In this document: piece by piece, positions 1-8,562 of the stretch
How the letters are laid out: each line of letters starts with the position of its first letter
Position numbering within the stretch: the first letter of the stretch is position 1
Source: Pedobacter namyangjuensis
GTDB taxonomy: Bacteria > Bacteroidota > Bacteroidia > Sphingobacteriales > Sphingobacteriaceae
Length of the DNA stretch: 64,000 nucleotides
Direction: 5' to 3'
Assembly: GCF_003313325.1 (NCBI RefSeq)
Contig: NZ_QMHQ01000004.1
Coordinates: 124,001-188,000 of the forward strand
Position numbers and translations under genes: made by a program
The notes under the pieces: model-generated
Told to the model about the DNA's origin: nothing
The model's database searches: none
What the model saw: only the letters and a program-made list of their open reading frames with translations

Positions 1-231
1 AACAACGGCTTGTTTGTCCTTAGAAACAACAATATTCATCTGCAAAGTAGTTGCGCCTAAATCTAACGCCCTAAGCATGGCAGGAATTGTGTTTTCGGGC
101 ATAATGCCCCTGGCACCACGATTAGCCTGCACATCGAACTTTTTCTGTGCGAAAATTGGGGAAGTGATTGAAATAAAGGCTATGGCTAAGATAAAAGTGG
201 GGACTGAGATTGAACGTAGATATTTTTTCAT
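1..231 (-). CDS. Glycerophosphodiester phosphodiesterase-like secreted protein (5' part only)
   Basis: The gene runs off the left edge; 77 codons are visible from the ATG at 231. Residues 1-29 form a signal peptide ending in IFAQ, so the protein is exported. Residues 37-77 match the N-terminal GDPD signature (RGARG, then MPENTIPA). In catalytic GDPDs this region carries HRG and a later ExD pair that bind metal and substrate. Here the sequence reads N37-R-G and Q64-M-N66, so His, Glu and Asp are each replaced by an amide side chain. The fold looks intact but activity is doubtful. The start fits a normal signal peptide. The rest of the domain lies outside the window, so other catalytic residues cannot be judged. 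Confidence 0.75.
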   Translation of the reverse strand, partial: MKKYLRSISVPTFILAIAFISITSPIFAQKKFDVQANRGARGIMPENTIPAMLRALDLGATTLQMNIVVSKDKQAVV

Positions 232-309
232 ATTTTAAATTCTCTAATAATAACGCTTATTTTAAGGCTTTAGCATTACATTTTATCGCTAATTTATGTT
301 TTTCGGCAT

Positions 310-343
310 AAAAAAAGGGATTTCAACTATGTCAAAATCCCTT
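310..343 (-). terminator. Rho-independent terminator
   Basis: A 9-bp stem (315-323 with 335-343) and an 11-nt loop are followed on the minus strand by a T run at 316-310. It lies just downstream of the NTF2-like gene and separates it from the GDPD-like gene. Confidence 0.75.
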
Positions 344-365
344 CCGTTTATATTTGGTTATTGGT

Positions 366-1223
366 TTATCTTTCTGCCAAGGTAAATATTTGGCTCATTA
401 TGTTCCAGTTACCGTCTGCCTGGCGTTCCCAAACAAAAATATAATGGAAAGTCTCACGCAAATCTGTTTTATAATCTATAGTAGCTAAACCATATGTGTA
501 AGCAAAATCAGCGCCTAATGCTTTATCAAAAGCTGTAGTTTTAAGGTTAATTTTATCAATCATCCTGTTGTTAAAAGCCGTAATGTTTTCTTTGCCCACA
601 ATTGCCTCTGTACCTGGAAAAAGTAAACGAGCATCTTTATTTAGGAAACCAGCAAATGCACTTGGTCCGTAAGATTTTAACGTAGTGTTTAATGTTTTTT
701 CTGTGGTATTGATAATTTCTCTGCTAACTTTAAGGTCTTTTTCGGTAGCAAGTTTTGGTGCATAATGATCTTTTGGTTCCACAAAACTAGTTGCCAATTT
801 CTTTAACGGTTTGTTGGTATCGGCACCTAAATCAAGTATAAACTCCCAATTACCATTTTTGTTTTTACGCCAAACGGTTAAGTAATGTCCATAAGCTTTA
901 TTGGTATCATCAACCACAAAAGTTCCGCTTGTAAAACCCAAATCGCCGCTTCTACTTACTCTTGCAAAATCCGCACTCCAATCAATATTTTTCATATCAG
1001 GTTGCGATTCGTAGTATTTTCTTGCATTTACAGGATTTGGTCTAAATGCCAAAGCATCTGGTGCTGCAAACTTTGCGAAAGCTTCTTTTGTACCATCTTT
1101 AACTGCGCTAGTTGCAAAAGCCTTTTCGGCTGCAAGTAAAGATTTTGTACTTCCATCGGCCTTTTGTGCGTAGGCTCCAACTCCAACTGATGCGATTAGA
1201 ACTGTAAATAAAATTTTCTTCAT
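366..1223 (-). CDS. Secreted tandem NTF2-like (DUF4440/SnoaL-type) protein
   Basis: The 285-residue protein begins with a signal peptide (MKKILFTVLIASVGVGAYAQ). Two similar alpha+beta segments follow, about residues 25-150 and 160-285. Each starts with a helix of the LLAAEKAFATSAVKDG type and ends in a strand with a W-R/W-E motif (VWRKNKNGNWEFI; VWERQADGNWNIM). This is the layout of two NTF2-like DUF4440 domains in tandem. Such domains are small-ligand pockets or steroid-isomerase-like folds, and no substrate can be assigned. It is a single gene with its own terminator downstream. Confidence 0.7.
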   Translation of the reverse strand: MKKILFTVLIASVGVGAYAQKADGSTKSLLAAEKAFATSAVKDGTKEAFAKFAAPDALAFRPNPVNARKYYESQPDMKNIDWSADFARVSRSGDLGFTSGTFVVDDTNKAYGHYLTVWRKNKNGNWEFILDLGADTNKPLKKLATSFVEPKDHYAPKLATEKDLKVSREIINTTEKTLNTTLKSYGPSAFAGFLNKDARLLFPGTEAIVGKENITAFNNRMIDKINLKTTAFDKALGADFAYTYGLATIDYKTDLRETFHYIFVWERQADGNWNIMSQIFTLAER

Positions 1224-1298
1224 GTTTATGATTAAATAGAGTTACGAATATAAGATTTGAAAGGAAATATAGCCCAAAAAGTAATTAACAATTAAACA

Positions 1299-2291
1299 TT
1301 AGCTGGCCGGTTGCTCTCTAAAAATAGTTTCAAGCACCGTTTGCCCAACCGCTTTTAATGTATTTCTATCGATATTATTTAGGTTATCTAGTTGCGTATG
1401 CCAATTCATGTAAAAACCGCTTGCATCAGAATAATGTATAACATCTATACATGGTATGCCAGCTTGATTTACCCAAAAATGGTCATCAACTAAGTTTCCG
1501 GAAGTTACATTTATAAAGTAGGCCGAATAACCTATTTCGTTACCGATATCCCACACTTTTTTTACTACCTGCGGTGCATATTTTCTAGAGATTTCGTCTT
1601 GGGTAAATTGGGCGTTACTGCCGCCAACCATATCCAAGTTTATTCCGTAAAGTGGCTTGTAGCCTTTTTTATGAGGATTTTTAGCCCAATATTGCGAGCC
1701 TATGCACCAAGTTGTTTCATTCTCAGATTCATCATTTGCCTTGCCATAATCTTCAATATCCCATAAAATGAAATCGACACCTACATTCGGTTGTTTCTTT
1801 TGCAACTGACGAGCCATTTCTAACATTACCGCTACCCCACTTGCGCCATCATTTGCTGCATCGAAAGGCTTGTTACGCATACTTTCATCCGGGTCCTGGT
1901 CAGAAAACGGACGAGCATCCCAATGGGCAGAAATTAAAACTCTTTGCGTTTTTTCTGGAGAAAAAGCGGCGATAATATTTTTTAAACGATGAGTCTTACC
2001 GTCGTAGGTTTTAGCTGGAGCTTCTTGCACAGTAACCTCACCGCCAAATGATTTAAACTTGGCCACCAAATAATTTAAGGTATTGGTATGTGCAACTGTT
2101 GATGGAATACGCGGTCCGAAATCTACTTGCGCTTTAGTATAAGCTAATGCGCTATCCGCATCAAATTCTGGCGATAGCAATTTTACAGTCGCATTTTCGT
2201 CTGTGTCCGTTTCTTTTTTATCATCAGATTTACATGCTTGTAAAAACAGTAATGTCAGTATAGGAAGTATTAAAAGTTTATTAATTTTCAT
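1299..2291 (-). CDS. M28 family zinc peptidase lipoprotein (glutaminyl-cyclase-like)
   Basis: The 330-residue product starts at the ATG at 2291, which gives a lipoprotein signal ending LFLQAC (Cys20). An upstream extension would overlap cysS and bury the signal peptide. The M28 fold is marked by AHWDARP (His123, Asp125), AANDGASG (Asp148), LWDIEDYG (Glu180/Asp181), INLDMVGG (Asp220) and DDHFWV (His271), which together supply the di-zinc/QC-type ligands. It is probably a periplasmic or surface aminopeptidase or glutaminyl-peptide cyclotransferase, and these two cannot be separated here. It follows cysS by 19 bp and is likely cotranscribed. Confidence 0.85.
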   Translation of the reverse strand: MKINKLLILPILTLLFLQACKSDDKKETDTDENATVKLLSPEFDADSALAYTKAQVDFGPRIPSTVAHTNTLNYLVAKFKSFGGEVTVQEAPAKTYDGKTHRLKNIIAAFSPEKTQRVLISAHWDARPFSDQDPDESMRNKPFDAANDGASGVAVMLEMARQLQKKQPNVGVDFILWDIEDYGKANDESENETTWCIGSQYWAKNPHKKGYKPLYGINLDMVGGSNAQFTQDEISRKYAPQVVKKVWDIGNEIGYSAYFINVTSGNLVDDHFWVNQAGIPCIDVIHYSDASGFYMNWHTQLDNLNNIDRNTLKAVGQTVLETIFREQPAS

Positions 2292-2310
2292 TTCGAATGA
2301 TGTTTTTAAC

Positions 2311-3771
2311 TTAGCTTTTACTCCAAGTTGTACCCTCTTTGCTGTCCTTAAGTTGAATGCCAATATTTTGCAAACCGACTCTTATTTTATCAGACGTAGC
2401 GTAATCTTTATTTTCCTTAGCTTCTTTCCTTAGGTCGATAACCATATCTAACACTTCGTTTAATTCAGTGTTGCTAGTATCTTCATCTTTTAAACCAAAT
2501 ACCTCAAAAACAAAATCGTTCATTAAGGTTTTCAATTTATCCAACTCTGTTGCAGAAATTTTTAAAGTGCCGTCGTAAACAGTGTTAATAATACGTGAAG
2601 CCTCAAACAATTCGGCAATTACCACCGGACTGTTAAAATCATCGTTCATGGCATTTTCGCAGTTTACACGAAGTGGATCAATCTCTACATCGCTCTGCTC
2701 GCTTACAGAAAGTTTAGGCAATAGACTCACGGAGTTCATTAGTCTTCTAAAACCTTTTTCAGAGGCATCCAAAGCATCGTTAGAAAAATCTAATGTACTT
2801 CTGTAATGCGCTTGCAACATAAAAAACTTAACCGTCATTGGGCTGTAGCCTTTACGCAAAAGCGGATGATTTCCTGTAAAAAGTTCACCCGGTAAAAACC
2901 CGTTACCGGCAGACTTTGACATTCTTGTGCCGTTTACGGTAAGCATGTTGGTGTGCATCCAATATTTTGCTGGCTGGTGTTGGCTGCAAGCTTCAGACTG
3001 TGCAATTTCGTTAGTATGGTGCGTTGCCGCCAAATCCATTCCTCCGCCGTGTATATCAAACTCCTGACCTAAATATTTGGCACTCATTGCAGAACACTCT
3101 ATGTGCCAACCCGGAAATCCCATTCCCCAAGGAGATTGCCATTGCATTAACGTTTCTGGTTTGGCTTTTATCCAAAGTGCAAAATCCAATCGGCCTTTTT
3201 TATCATCCTGCCCTCCTAATTCCCTAGTATTGGCCAACATATCTTCTAAATTTCTGTTGGTTAAAATGGTGTAGTTATATTTTTTGCTGTATTTATCTAC
3301 ATCAAAATAGATGGTTCCATCAACTTCGTAAGCATAACCATTTTCCATAATTACCTTAACCATTTCAATTTGTTCAATGATATGGCCGGTTGCGGTTGGT
3401 TCTATACTCGGCGGCAAGGTGTTAAACATCCTTAATACATCGTGAAAACCTAAGGTGTACTTTTGTACAATTTCCATAGGCTCCAGCTGTTCTAATTTTG
3501 CTCTTTTTGCGAATTTATCGTCACCTTCGTCCCTATCTCCCTCCAAGTGGCCAGCATCGGTAATATTTCTAACGTAGCGCACTTTGTAGCCGCTATATTT
3601 TAAGTACCTAAAAATTAAATCGAATGAAATAAATGTACGACAGTTACCTAAATGCACATCACTATAAACTGTTGGTCCGCAAACGTACATACCAACATTT
3701 GGTGCGTTTAAGGGTTCAAAAAGCTCTTTTTTTCGTGAAATTGTGTTGTACAACTGTATATTTTGTTTCAT
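2311..3771 (-). CDS. cysS: Cysteinyl-tRNA synthetase
   Basis: This cytosolic class I synthetase charges tRNA-Cys. Its 486 residues are normal length for the family. It has the CGPTVYSDVHLGN start with the HIGH-type motif HLGN (residues 40-43) and the RMSKS loop at 283-287. The zinc ligands Cys31, Cys226, His251 and Glu255 are present. A C-terminal anticodon-binding helical region follows (residues 340-486). The ATG at 3771 lies only 4 nt after a TACATTTG promoter box, so the mRNA is probably leaderless. The M28 peptidase gene follows 19 bp downstream. Confidence 0.97.
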   Translation of the reverse strand: MKQNIQLYNTISRKKELFEPLNAPNVGMYVCGPTVYSDVHLGNCRTFISFDLIFRYLKYSGYKVRYVRNITDAGHLEGDRDEGDDKFAKRAKLEQLEPMEIVQKYTLGFHDVLRMFNTLPPSIEPTATGHIIEQIEMVKVIMENGYAYEVDGTIYFDVDKYSKKYNYTILTNRNLEDMLANTRELGGQDDKKGRLDFALWIKAKPETLMQWQSPWGMGFPGWHIECSAMSAKYLGQEFDIHGGGMDLAATHHTNEIAQSEACSQHQPAKYWMHTNMLTVNGTRMSKSAGNGFLPGELFTGNHPLLRKGYSPMTVKFFMLQAHYRSTLDFSNDALDASEKGFRRLMNSVSLLPKLSVSEQSDVEIDPLRVNCENAMNDDFNSPVVIAELFEASRIINTVYDGTLKISATELDKLKTLMNDFVFEVFGLKDEDTSNTELNEVLDMVIDLRKEAKENKDYATSDKIRVGLQNIGIQLKDSKEGTTWSKS

Positions 3772-3775
3772 GATG

Positions 3776-3783
3776 CAAATGTA
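3776..3783 (-). promoter_or_regulatory. -7 promoter box of cysS
   Basis: TACATTTG on the minus strand matches the Bacteroidota -7 consensus TAnnTTTG. Only four bases (CATC) separate it from the cysS ATG, which implies transcription starts at or next to the start codon. The -33 box is weak. Confidence 0.6.
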
Positions 3784-3849
3784 AATAAAAGCAATAGTAA
3801 ACGGTAAGAATATTAGCTTACAAAGGTTTAATTGCCGAAAGATTACGTT

Positions 3850-4965
3850 TTATGGATTGTTTACAAGCAAGCGTAAATCGCTACGTACTGGAAAATGATC
3901 GGATAATTTGGCTTCCACAATGTGATAATTAACCACTTCTATATCTTTTGTGGCTGCAATATAATCGATTTGGAAGTTGGGAAATTTACCGTTATAAGTT
4001 CTGCCTAAACCGCTACCCTTTTTCAAAAAGGCGTTGTTAAGCGAATCGGTCATTTTTGTTACCGCGTAGGAAGCTGGCGTATCGTTAAAATCCCCAGCTA
4101 TAACATAAGGAGTTTTGCAATCTGCCATGTGTTTTTTCATCAAATCAACTTGATCTGCACGTTTTTTAAAAGCGGTGCGTAACATTCGCAAAATTCTCTT
4201 CGATGAACTCTTTTCCACATTCATCTCCTTGGTTACCTTTTCGAGGTAGTTATAATCTTCTTTTTCGAAAGAAATAGATTGTAAATGAACGTTGTAAACT
4301 CTTAAATCCTGATTATTAATATTTAAATCGACATAAATACTGCCATTACCTGCACTATTCTGAAACATTATTTCGCCTTTGTCTTTTATAGGATATTTGG
4401 AAAATATAGCAAACCCCATAGCTTCCGACTGTGTTTTTTGCGTAGGTACAAAATAATAATATTTCGCATCCAACATTTTTTTTAAACTGTCAACCGTGTC
4501 ATAAGGCCCTTTTGGCTTAGTAAAAAACTCCTGGAAACATACTACATCAGGATTTTGTCCCTTTACAACAGCAAGCATTTTCTCCTTAACTTCTATGGTA
4601 TTGTCTTCGCCATAGGGTTTAAAATTATGCACGTTATAGGTCATAACCCTTAGCAAACCTTCTTCAGTTTTTTCGTTTTTTCCGGCGGTGCCGATTAAGC
4701 CAAACGTGGCAATTAGGCTATGCCAACCAACACAAATGACTAGTGCGGTTAAAGCAGAAAAAATCCATTTTTTACGCAATGCCCAATAAGCTAGCATAAC
4801 TACATTGCCTAGTAATAAAAATGGATAAGCTAATCCAAAAAAAGCAATAATAACATTTTCCCTAGGATCGCTTTTACCTGCGTAAACGCCAAGCCACAAA
4901 AAAATGACCAAAAAAATAGCCACCAGCAACATTAGCTTATCAAAAAAAGTTAGCTTTTTCTTCAT
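3850..4965 (-). CDS. Membrane-anchored endonuclease/exonuclease/phosphatase family protein
   Basis: The 371-residue protein has three hydrophobic segments within residues 10-95. An exported or cytoplasm-facing EEP domain follows: MTYNVHNF (metal-binding Asn), CFQEFF (Glu), VIAGDFNDTP (Asp/Asn pair) and LSDHFPV (catalytic His). This fold hydrolyses phosphodiesters in DNA, phospholipids or inositol phosphates, and the substrate is not readable. It is the last gene of the mutL operon, and its start overlaps the stop of the rhomboid gene by one base. Confidence 0.85.
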   Translation of the reverse strand: MKKKLTFFDKLMLLVAIFLVIFLWLGVYAGKSDPRENVIIAFFGLAYPFLLLGNVVMLAYWALRKKWIFSALTALVICVGWHSLIATFGLIGTAGKNEKTEEGLLRVMTYNVHNFKPYGEDNTIEVKEKMLAVVKGQNPDVVCFQEFFTKPKGPYDTVDSLKKMLDAKYYYFVPTQKTQSEAMGFAIFSKYPIKDKGEIMFQNSAGNGSIYVDLNINNQDLRVYNVHLQSISFEKEDYNYLEKVTKEMNVEKSSSKRILRMLRTAFKKRADQVDLMKKHMADCKTPYVIAGDFNDTPASYAVTKMTDSLNNAFLKKGSGLGRTYNGKFPNFQIDYIAATKDIEVVNYHIVEAKLSDHFPVRSDLRLLVNNP

Positions 4966-5804
4966 TAACTTTTACTCGCCTTAAATAGCGTTTCTTTTTC
5001 TTCTTTACTTAATTTATCGTAGCCAGATTGAGATATTTTATCTAAAATGGCATCAATTTCTTTTTGGTTAACGCTAGTATTGCTTGGTTTAAAAGCATCG
5101 TTTTTAACCACTTTTAATTTAGGTTTCTGCTTAAAAATGCTACTTAAATCGGTTCCATTTTGCAATAATTTTATATAGATGAAGCCGAAAAGTGCACCGC
5201 CTAAATGCGCTAAACTTCCGCCAGCATTTGTGCCTGTAGTTCCTAAAATATCCAACAAAATAAAAGCAAGCACCAAAAACTTAATTTTAACGTTACCTAA
5301 AAACATTAACCTGATGGTGTAATTTGGAACAAGCGTTGCACACGCTACCAAAATAGCAGAAACTGCCGCCGATGAACCTATTATAGTTGCATTCTGATTA
5401 GCGTAATACGGCACAAAATTATAGATTAACGCAAAGAATACTACACCTATAATGCCACCCAATAGATACACAAAGTGGAATTGGCGAGGTTTTACAAAAT
5501 CCATAAAAAGCTGTCCCATCCAAAATAGCCAAATCATATTAAATAAGATATGAAATACATCAGCATGGAAAAACTGATAGGTAATTACCGTGTAGATGTG
5601 AGACAACCAAAGGTTTGGCGCCGATGGAAAAGCCAAATATTCGCTAACTAAACCTGATATTAGGCCTTTTTGCCCTGCAAAAGTGAAAATAACACCAAGT
5701 AATGCAGTCACGATAAACAGTGCCACGTTAATAGCAATGTATAAAAAAACCGGATTGCCGGATTTGAAAACCTTTTGCTTAATATCTTCTAAAACGTTAG
5801 TCAT
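4965..5804 (-). CDS. Rhomboid-family intramembrane serine protease, variant active site
   Basis: The 279-residue protein has six predicted membrane segments and a cytosolic C-terminal tail of about 80 charged residues. Rhomboid landmarks are HILFNMIWLFWMG (oxyanion Asn/His region), IGSSAAVSAIL (catalytic Ser in place of the usual GASGAVFGI) and LAHLGGALFGF (catalytic His). The GxSG motif therefore reads GSSA: the Ser remains and the following Gly is Ala. It overlaps the preceding rhomboid gene by 8 bp and the following EEP gene by 1 bp, which indicates translational coupling. Activity is plausible but not certain. Confidence 0.85.
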   Translation of the reverse strand: MTNVLEDIKQKVFKSGNPVFLYIAINVALFIVTALLGVIFTFAGQKGLISGLVSEYLAFPSAPNLWLSHIYTVITYQFFHADVFHILFNMIWLFWMGQLFMDFVKPRQFHFVYLLGGIIGVVFFALIYNFVPYYANQNATIIGSSAAVSAILVACATLVPNYTIRLMFLGNVKIKFLVLAFILLDILGTTGTNAGGSLAHLGGALFGFIYIKLLQNGTDLSSIFKQKPKLKVVKNDAFKPSNTSVNQKEIDAILDKISQSGYDKLSKEEKETLFKASKS

Positions 5805-6528
5805 AATAGTCGTAATAAGTACTTTTGTTTCGCCATAGTTTTACTAAAATAAAACCAATTAAAGCACCGCCCAAGTGAGCAAAATGGGCAATTGAATCGC
5901 CTGGAATACGACTAAGGCCTAGTACCAATTCTAACACAATATATCCTGGAATGAAGTATTTAGCTTTTATTGGCACTGGTATAAACATCAGCATTAATTC
6001 TAGGTTTGGATATAAAACTGCAAAAGCTGTCATAATACCAAACACCGCTCCCGAGGCACCTACCATAGGATATAAGTATACAGATGCAACAGTTGATGCT
6101 TGAGAGTTGGTAAATTGTTGCGGATTAAATTGCCCTGCAGAAAGTTGTTCTAATGGTAGATTTGAAGCATTGAAAACAGACCCAGTAATTTGATAAATTT
6201 CAAATGCTTGCACGCCCCATTGCAAAGCTAAAGCTCCTAAACCCGTTATTAGATAAAAGTTTAAAAACCTCTTTGCTCCCCAATGCGCCTCTAAAATACT
6301 TCCGAACATAAAAAGACCAAACATATTAAAAAATATATGCATGATGTTCTGTTGAGAGTGCATAAACATGTAGGTAATCGGTTGCCAAATCTTAAATTTA
6401 GGCGAATCGAAATAATAGACTCCCAAAACTTGCGAAAGATCAATCTGTTCTCGTAGCAAAAAAGTGGCTACATAAAATATCACATTAATGATAAGCAGGT
6501 TTTTTACTACTGGTGTTATATTATTCAT
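5797..6528 (-). CDS. Rhomboid-family intramembrane serine protease
   Basis: The 243-residue membrane protein has a complete rhomboid signature: HIFFNMFGLFMFG, GASGAVFGIM with the catalytic Ser, and FAHLGGALIGF with the catalytic His. Rhomboids cleave transmembrane helices inside the inner membrane; the substrate is unknown. The gene follows mutL by 13 bp and overlaps the second rhomboid gene by 8 bp. The two are diverged paralogues, and this copy keeps the canonical active site. Confidence 0.9.
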   Translation of the reverse strand: MNNITPVVKNLLIINVIFYVATFLLREQIDLSQVLGVYYFDSPKFKIWQPITYMFMHSQQNIMHIFFNMFGLFMFGSILEAHWGAKRFLNFYLITGLGALALQWGVQAFEIYQITGSVFNASNLPLEQLSAGQFNPQQFTNSQASTVASVYLYPMVGASGAVFGIMTAFAVLYPNLELMLMFIPVPIKAKYFIPGYIVLELVLGLSRIPGDSIAHFAHLGGALIGFILVKLWRNKSTYYDYYD

Positions 6529-6541
6529 TTGCTATCTAAGC

Positions 6542-8392
6542 TTATTTATCAAATTTTTGTGCAATTTCTCCCAATGTAATTGTTTGGATTACCGGTTTGC
6601 CACTAATACTGAAATTCGGAGTTTTACAGGCAAACAACTCCTCAATTAAAGTATTCATTTCTTGCTGCCCTAAAACCGTACCACCTTTTATGGCGCTATT
6701 TTTTGCCATACTTCTCGCTAAGGCATCTCGCTTATCAAGTTTTAATTCCTGCTGCGAGTTTTTAAAACCTTCAATTAAATGCTCAAAAAGCTGGGTTTCA
6801 TTAATATTCGAACTCCCTAAATCAACCGGAATACCTTCTATTACCAATGTGTTTTTTCCAAACTCACGCACTTCAAAACCTAAACTTTTAATATCCTCCA
6901 GCAAACTTTTTGCAAGTTCGTAATCATTTGGACTTAGTGTTACCGTTTGCGGGAACAAACTTTGTTGCGATGCGCCTTTTCTATCATCAAGATGGAGTAA
7001 AAAACGTTCGTACAAAATCCTTTCGTGGGCAGTTTGTTGGTCTATAATCATCATTCCAGACTTGATCTGCGAAACAATATAACGATTGTGCAACTGCATA
7101 AATTGCTTTTGCAAAGGTTCAAATTCGCGATCCTTGTGCTCGGGTTCAATTTCTAAAGTAGTTTGCTCTGGCACATCTTGGTTGGTAATTTCGTACAACG
7201 AGCCCCAATTTTTGCTTTGAGGCATACTTTGCCGAACACTGCCACCGCCACTGTACGATGGCCTTTCTGCATTTTTATCTGACGAGAAAGGATTAAAGTT
7301 AGGGTTAAAATTGATACTTGGTGGCACAATATCTTCAGGCGCCATCTGACTAATCATATTACTAAATCCAGTTTCTTGGTCGAAATCTATTGTTGGGCTA
7401 ATGTTAAACCTACCCAAAGAGCGTTTTACAGCGGAGTGAATAATGGCGTAAATAGATTTCTCATCCAGATACTTAATTTCAGTTTTAGTTGGATGAACGT
7501 TTACATCAATATTTGCCGGATCTATCTCGATAAACAATACGTAAAGCGGAAAATTGTCGTCAGGCAACAACTCCTGATAAGCTTTGTTCACCGCATGATT
7601 TAGGTAGGCATCTTTAATAAACCTATCGTTAACAAAGAAAAACTGCTCACCTCTGGTTTTTTTAGCAAACTCTGGCTTGCCAATAAATCCCTTTAGGTTA
7701 ATGATAGTAGTTTCCTCCTCAACCGGAATTAGTCGCTCGTTATAATTATTACCAAAAAGATGCACAATACGCTGTTTCATGCTAGCAGACGGCAATCGGT
7801 AAACTTCCACCCCATCATGGTGCAAGCTGAACGCAATATGTGGTTTTGCCAACGCTACACGTTGAAACTCATCTATAATGTGGCGCATTTCGGCCGGGTT
7901 GCTTTTTAAAAAGTTTCTACGAGCAGGCGTATTAAAAAATAAATTTTTAATGCAAATACTCGTTCCGTTTGCAGTACCTACAGGTTCTTGTTTAACAAAT
8001 GTTGCTCCTTCAATTTCTATTAAAGTCCCTACTTCGTCTTCGTAACGTTTGGTTTTTAACTCTACCTGAGCAATAGCAGCAATAGAAGCCATGGCCTCTC
8101 CCCTAAATCCCATCGTTCTAATCGAAAATAAATCTTCCGCTTTGCGAACTTTAGACGTGGCATGTCTTTCAAAACACATCCTAGCATCTGTAATACTCAT
8201 CCCACATCCGTTGTCAATCACTTGTATAAGAGCTTTTCCAGCATCCTTAACAATCAATTGTATTTTATCGGCACCCGCATCTATGGCATTTTCTAGCAGT
8301 TCTTTTACCGCTGATGCAGGTCTTTGCACCACCTCTCCAGCCGCAATTTGATTTGCGACACTATCGGGTAAAAGTTGTATAATATCAGACAT
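6542..8392 (-). CDS. mutL: DNA mismatch repair protein MutL
   Basis: MutL is the GHKL ATPase that links MutS mismatch recognition to strand excision. The N-terminal ATPase motifs are clear: ELLENAIDAG (about residues 31-40), DNGCGMS (60-66), TMGFRGEA (93-100) and a conserved DVNVHPTK (296-303). A Pro/Ser/Asn-rich linker covers residues 350-400 and a dimerisation domain runs to 616. The nuclease-type motif DQHAxxE appears as DQQTAHERILYE at 451-462, with the His replaced by Gln, and no CPHGRP motif is visible. Its endonuclease activity is therefore uncertain. It is the first gene of the operon with the two rhomboids and the EEP protein. Confidence 0.97.
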   Translation of the reverse strand: MSDIIQLLPDSVANQIAAGEVVQRPASAVKELLENAIDAGADKIQLIVKDAGKALIQVIDNGCGMSITDARMCFERHATSKVRKAEDLFSIRTMGFRGEAMASIAAIAQVELKTKRYEDEVGTLIEIEGATFVKQEPVGTANGTSICIKNLFFNTPARRNFLKSNPAEMRHIIDEFQRVALAKPHIAFSLHHDGVEVYRLPSASMKQRIVHLFGNNYNERLIPVEEETTIINLKGFIGKPEFAKKTRGEQFFFVNDRFIKDAYLNHAVNKAYQELLPDDNFPLYVLFIEIDPANIDVNVHPTKTEIKYLDEKSIYAIIHSAVKRSLGRFNISPTIDFDQETGFSNMISQMAPEDIVPPSINFNPNFNPFSSDKNAERPSYSGGGSVRQSMPQSKNWGSLYEITNQDVPEQTTLEIEPEHKDREFEPLQKQFMQLHNRYIVSQIKSGMMIIDQQTAHERILYERFLLHLDDRKGASQQSLFPQTVTLSPNDYELAKSLLEDIKSLGFEVREFGKNTLVIEGIPVDLGSSNINETQLFEHLIEGFKNSQQELKLDKRDALARSMAKNSAIKGGTVLGQQEMNTLIEELFACKTPNFSISGKPVIQTITLGEIAQKFDK

Positions 8393-8525
8393 TTATTCCT
8401 TTTTGTAAGGTCGCTAATTTAGTGAAAATAAGCCTATATTACTGTTATAAATTGATGGTTTAATTGTAAAAATGCCTAATCAGTTAGTATCAATTTAGTT
8501 AAGTGCCTGATATTATTTTATTGGA

Positions 8526-8558
8526 TTTGAAAAACTGTAAACCGATTTTCTATCTTTA
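8526..8558 (+). promoter_or_regulatory. Promoter of the amidohydrolase operon
   Basis: TTTG at 8526-8529 and TATCTTTA at 8551-8558 are separated by 21 bp. The -7 box ends 4 nt before the ATG at 8563, again predicting a leaderless message. The remaining divergent spacer towards mutL holds no other feature I can support. Confidence 0.5.
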
Positions 8559-8562
8559 AAAA

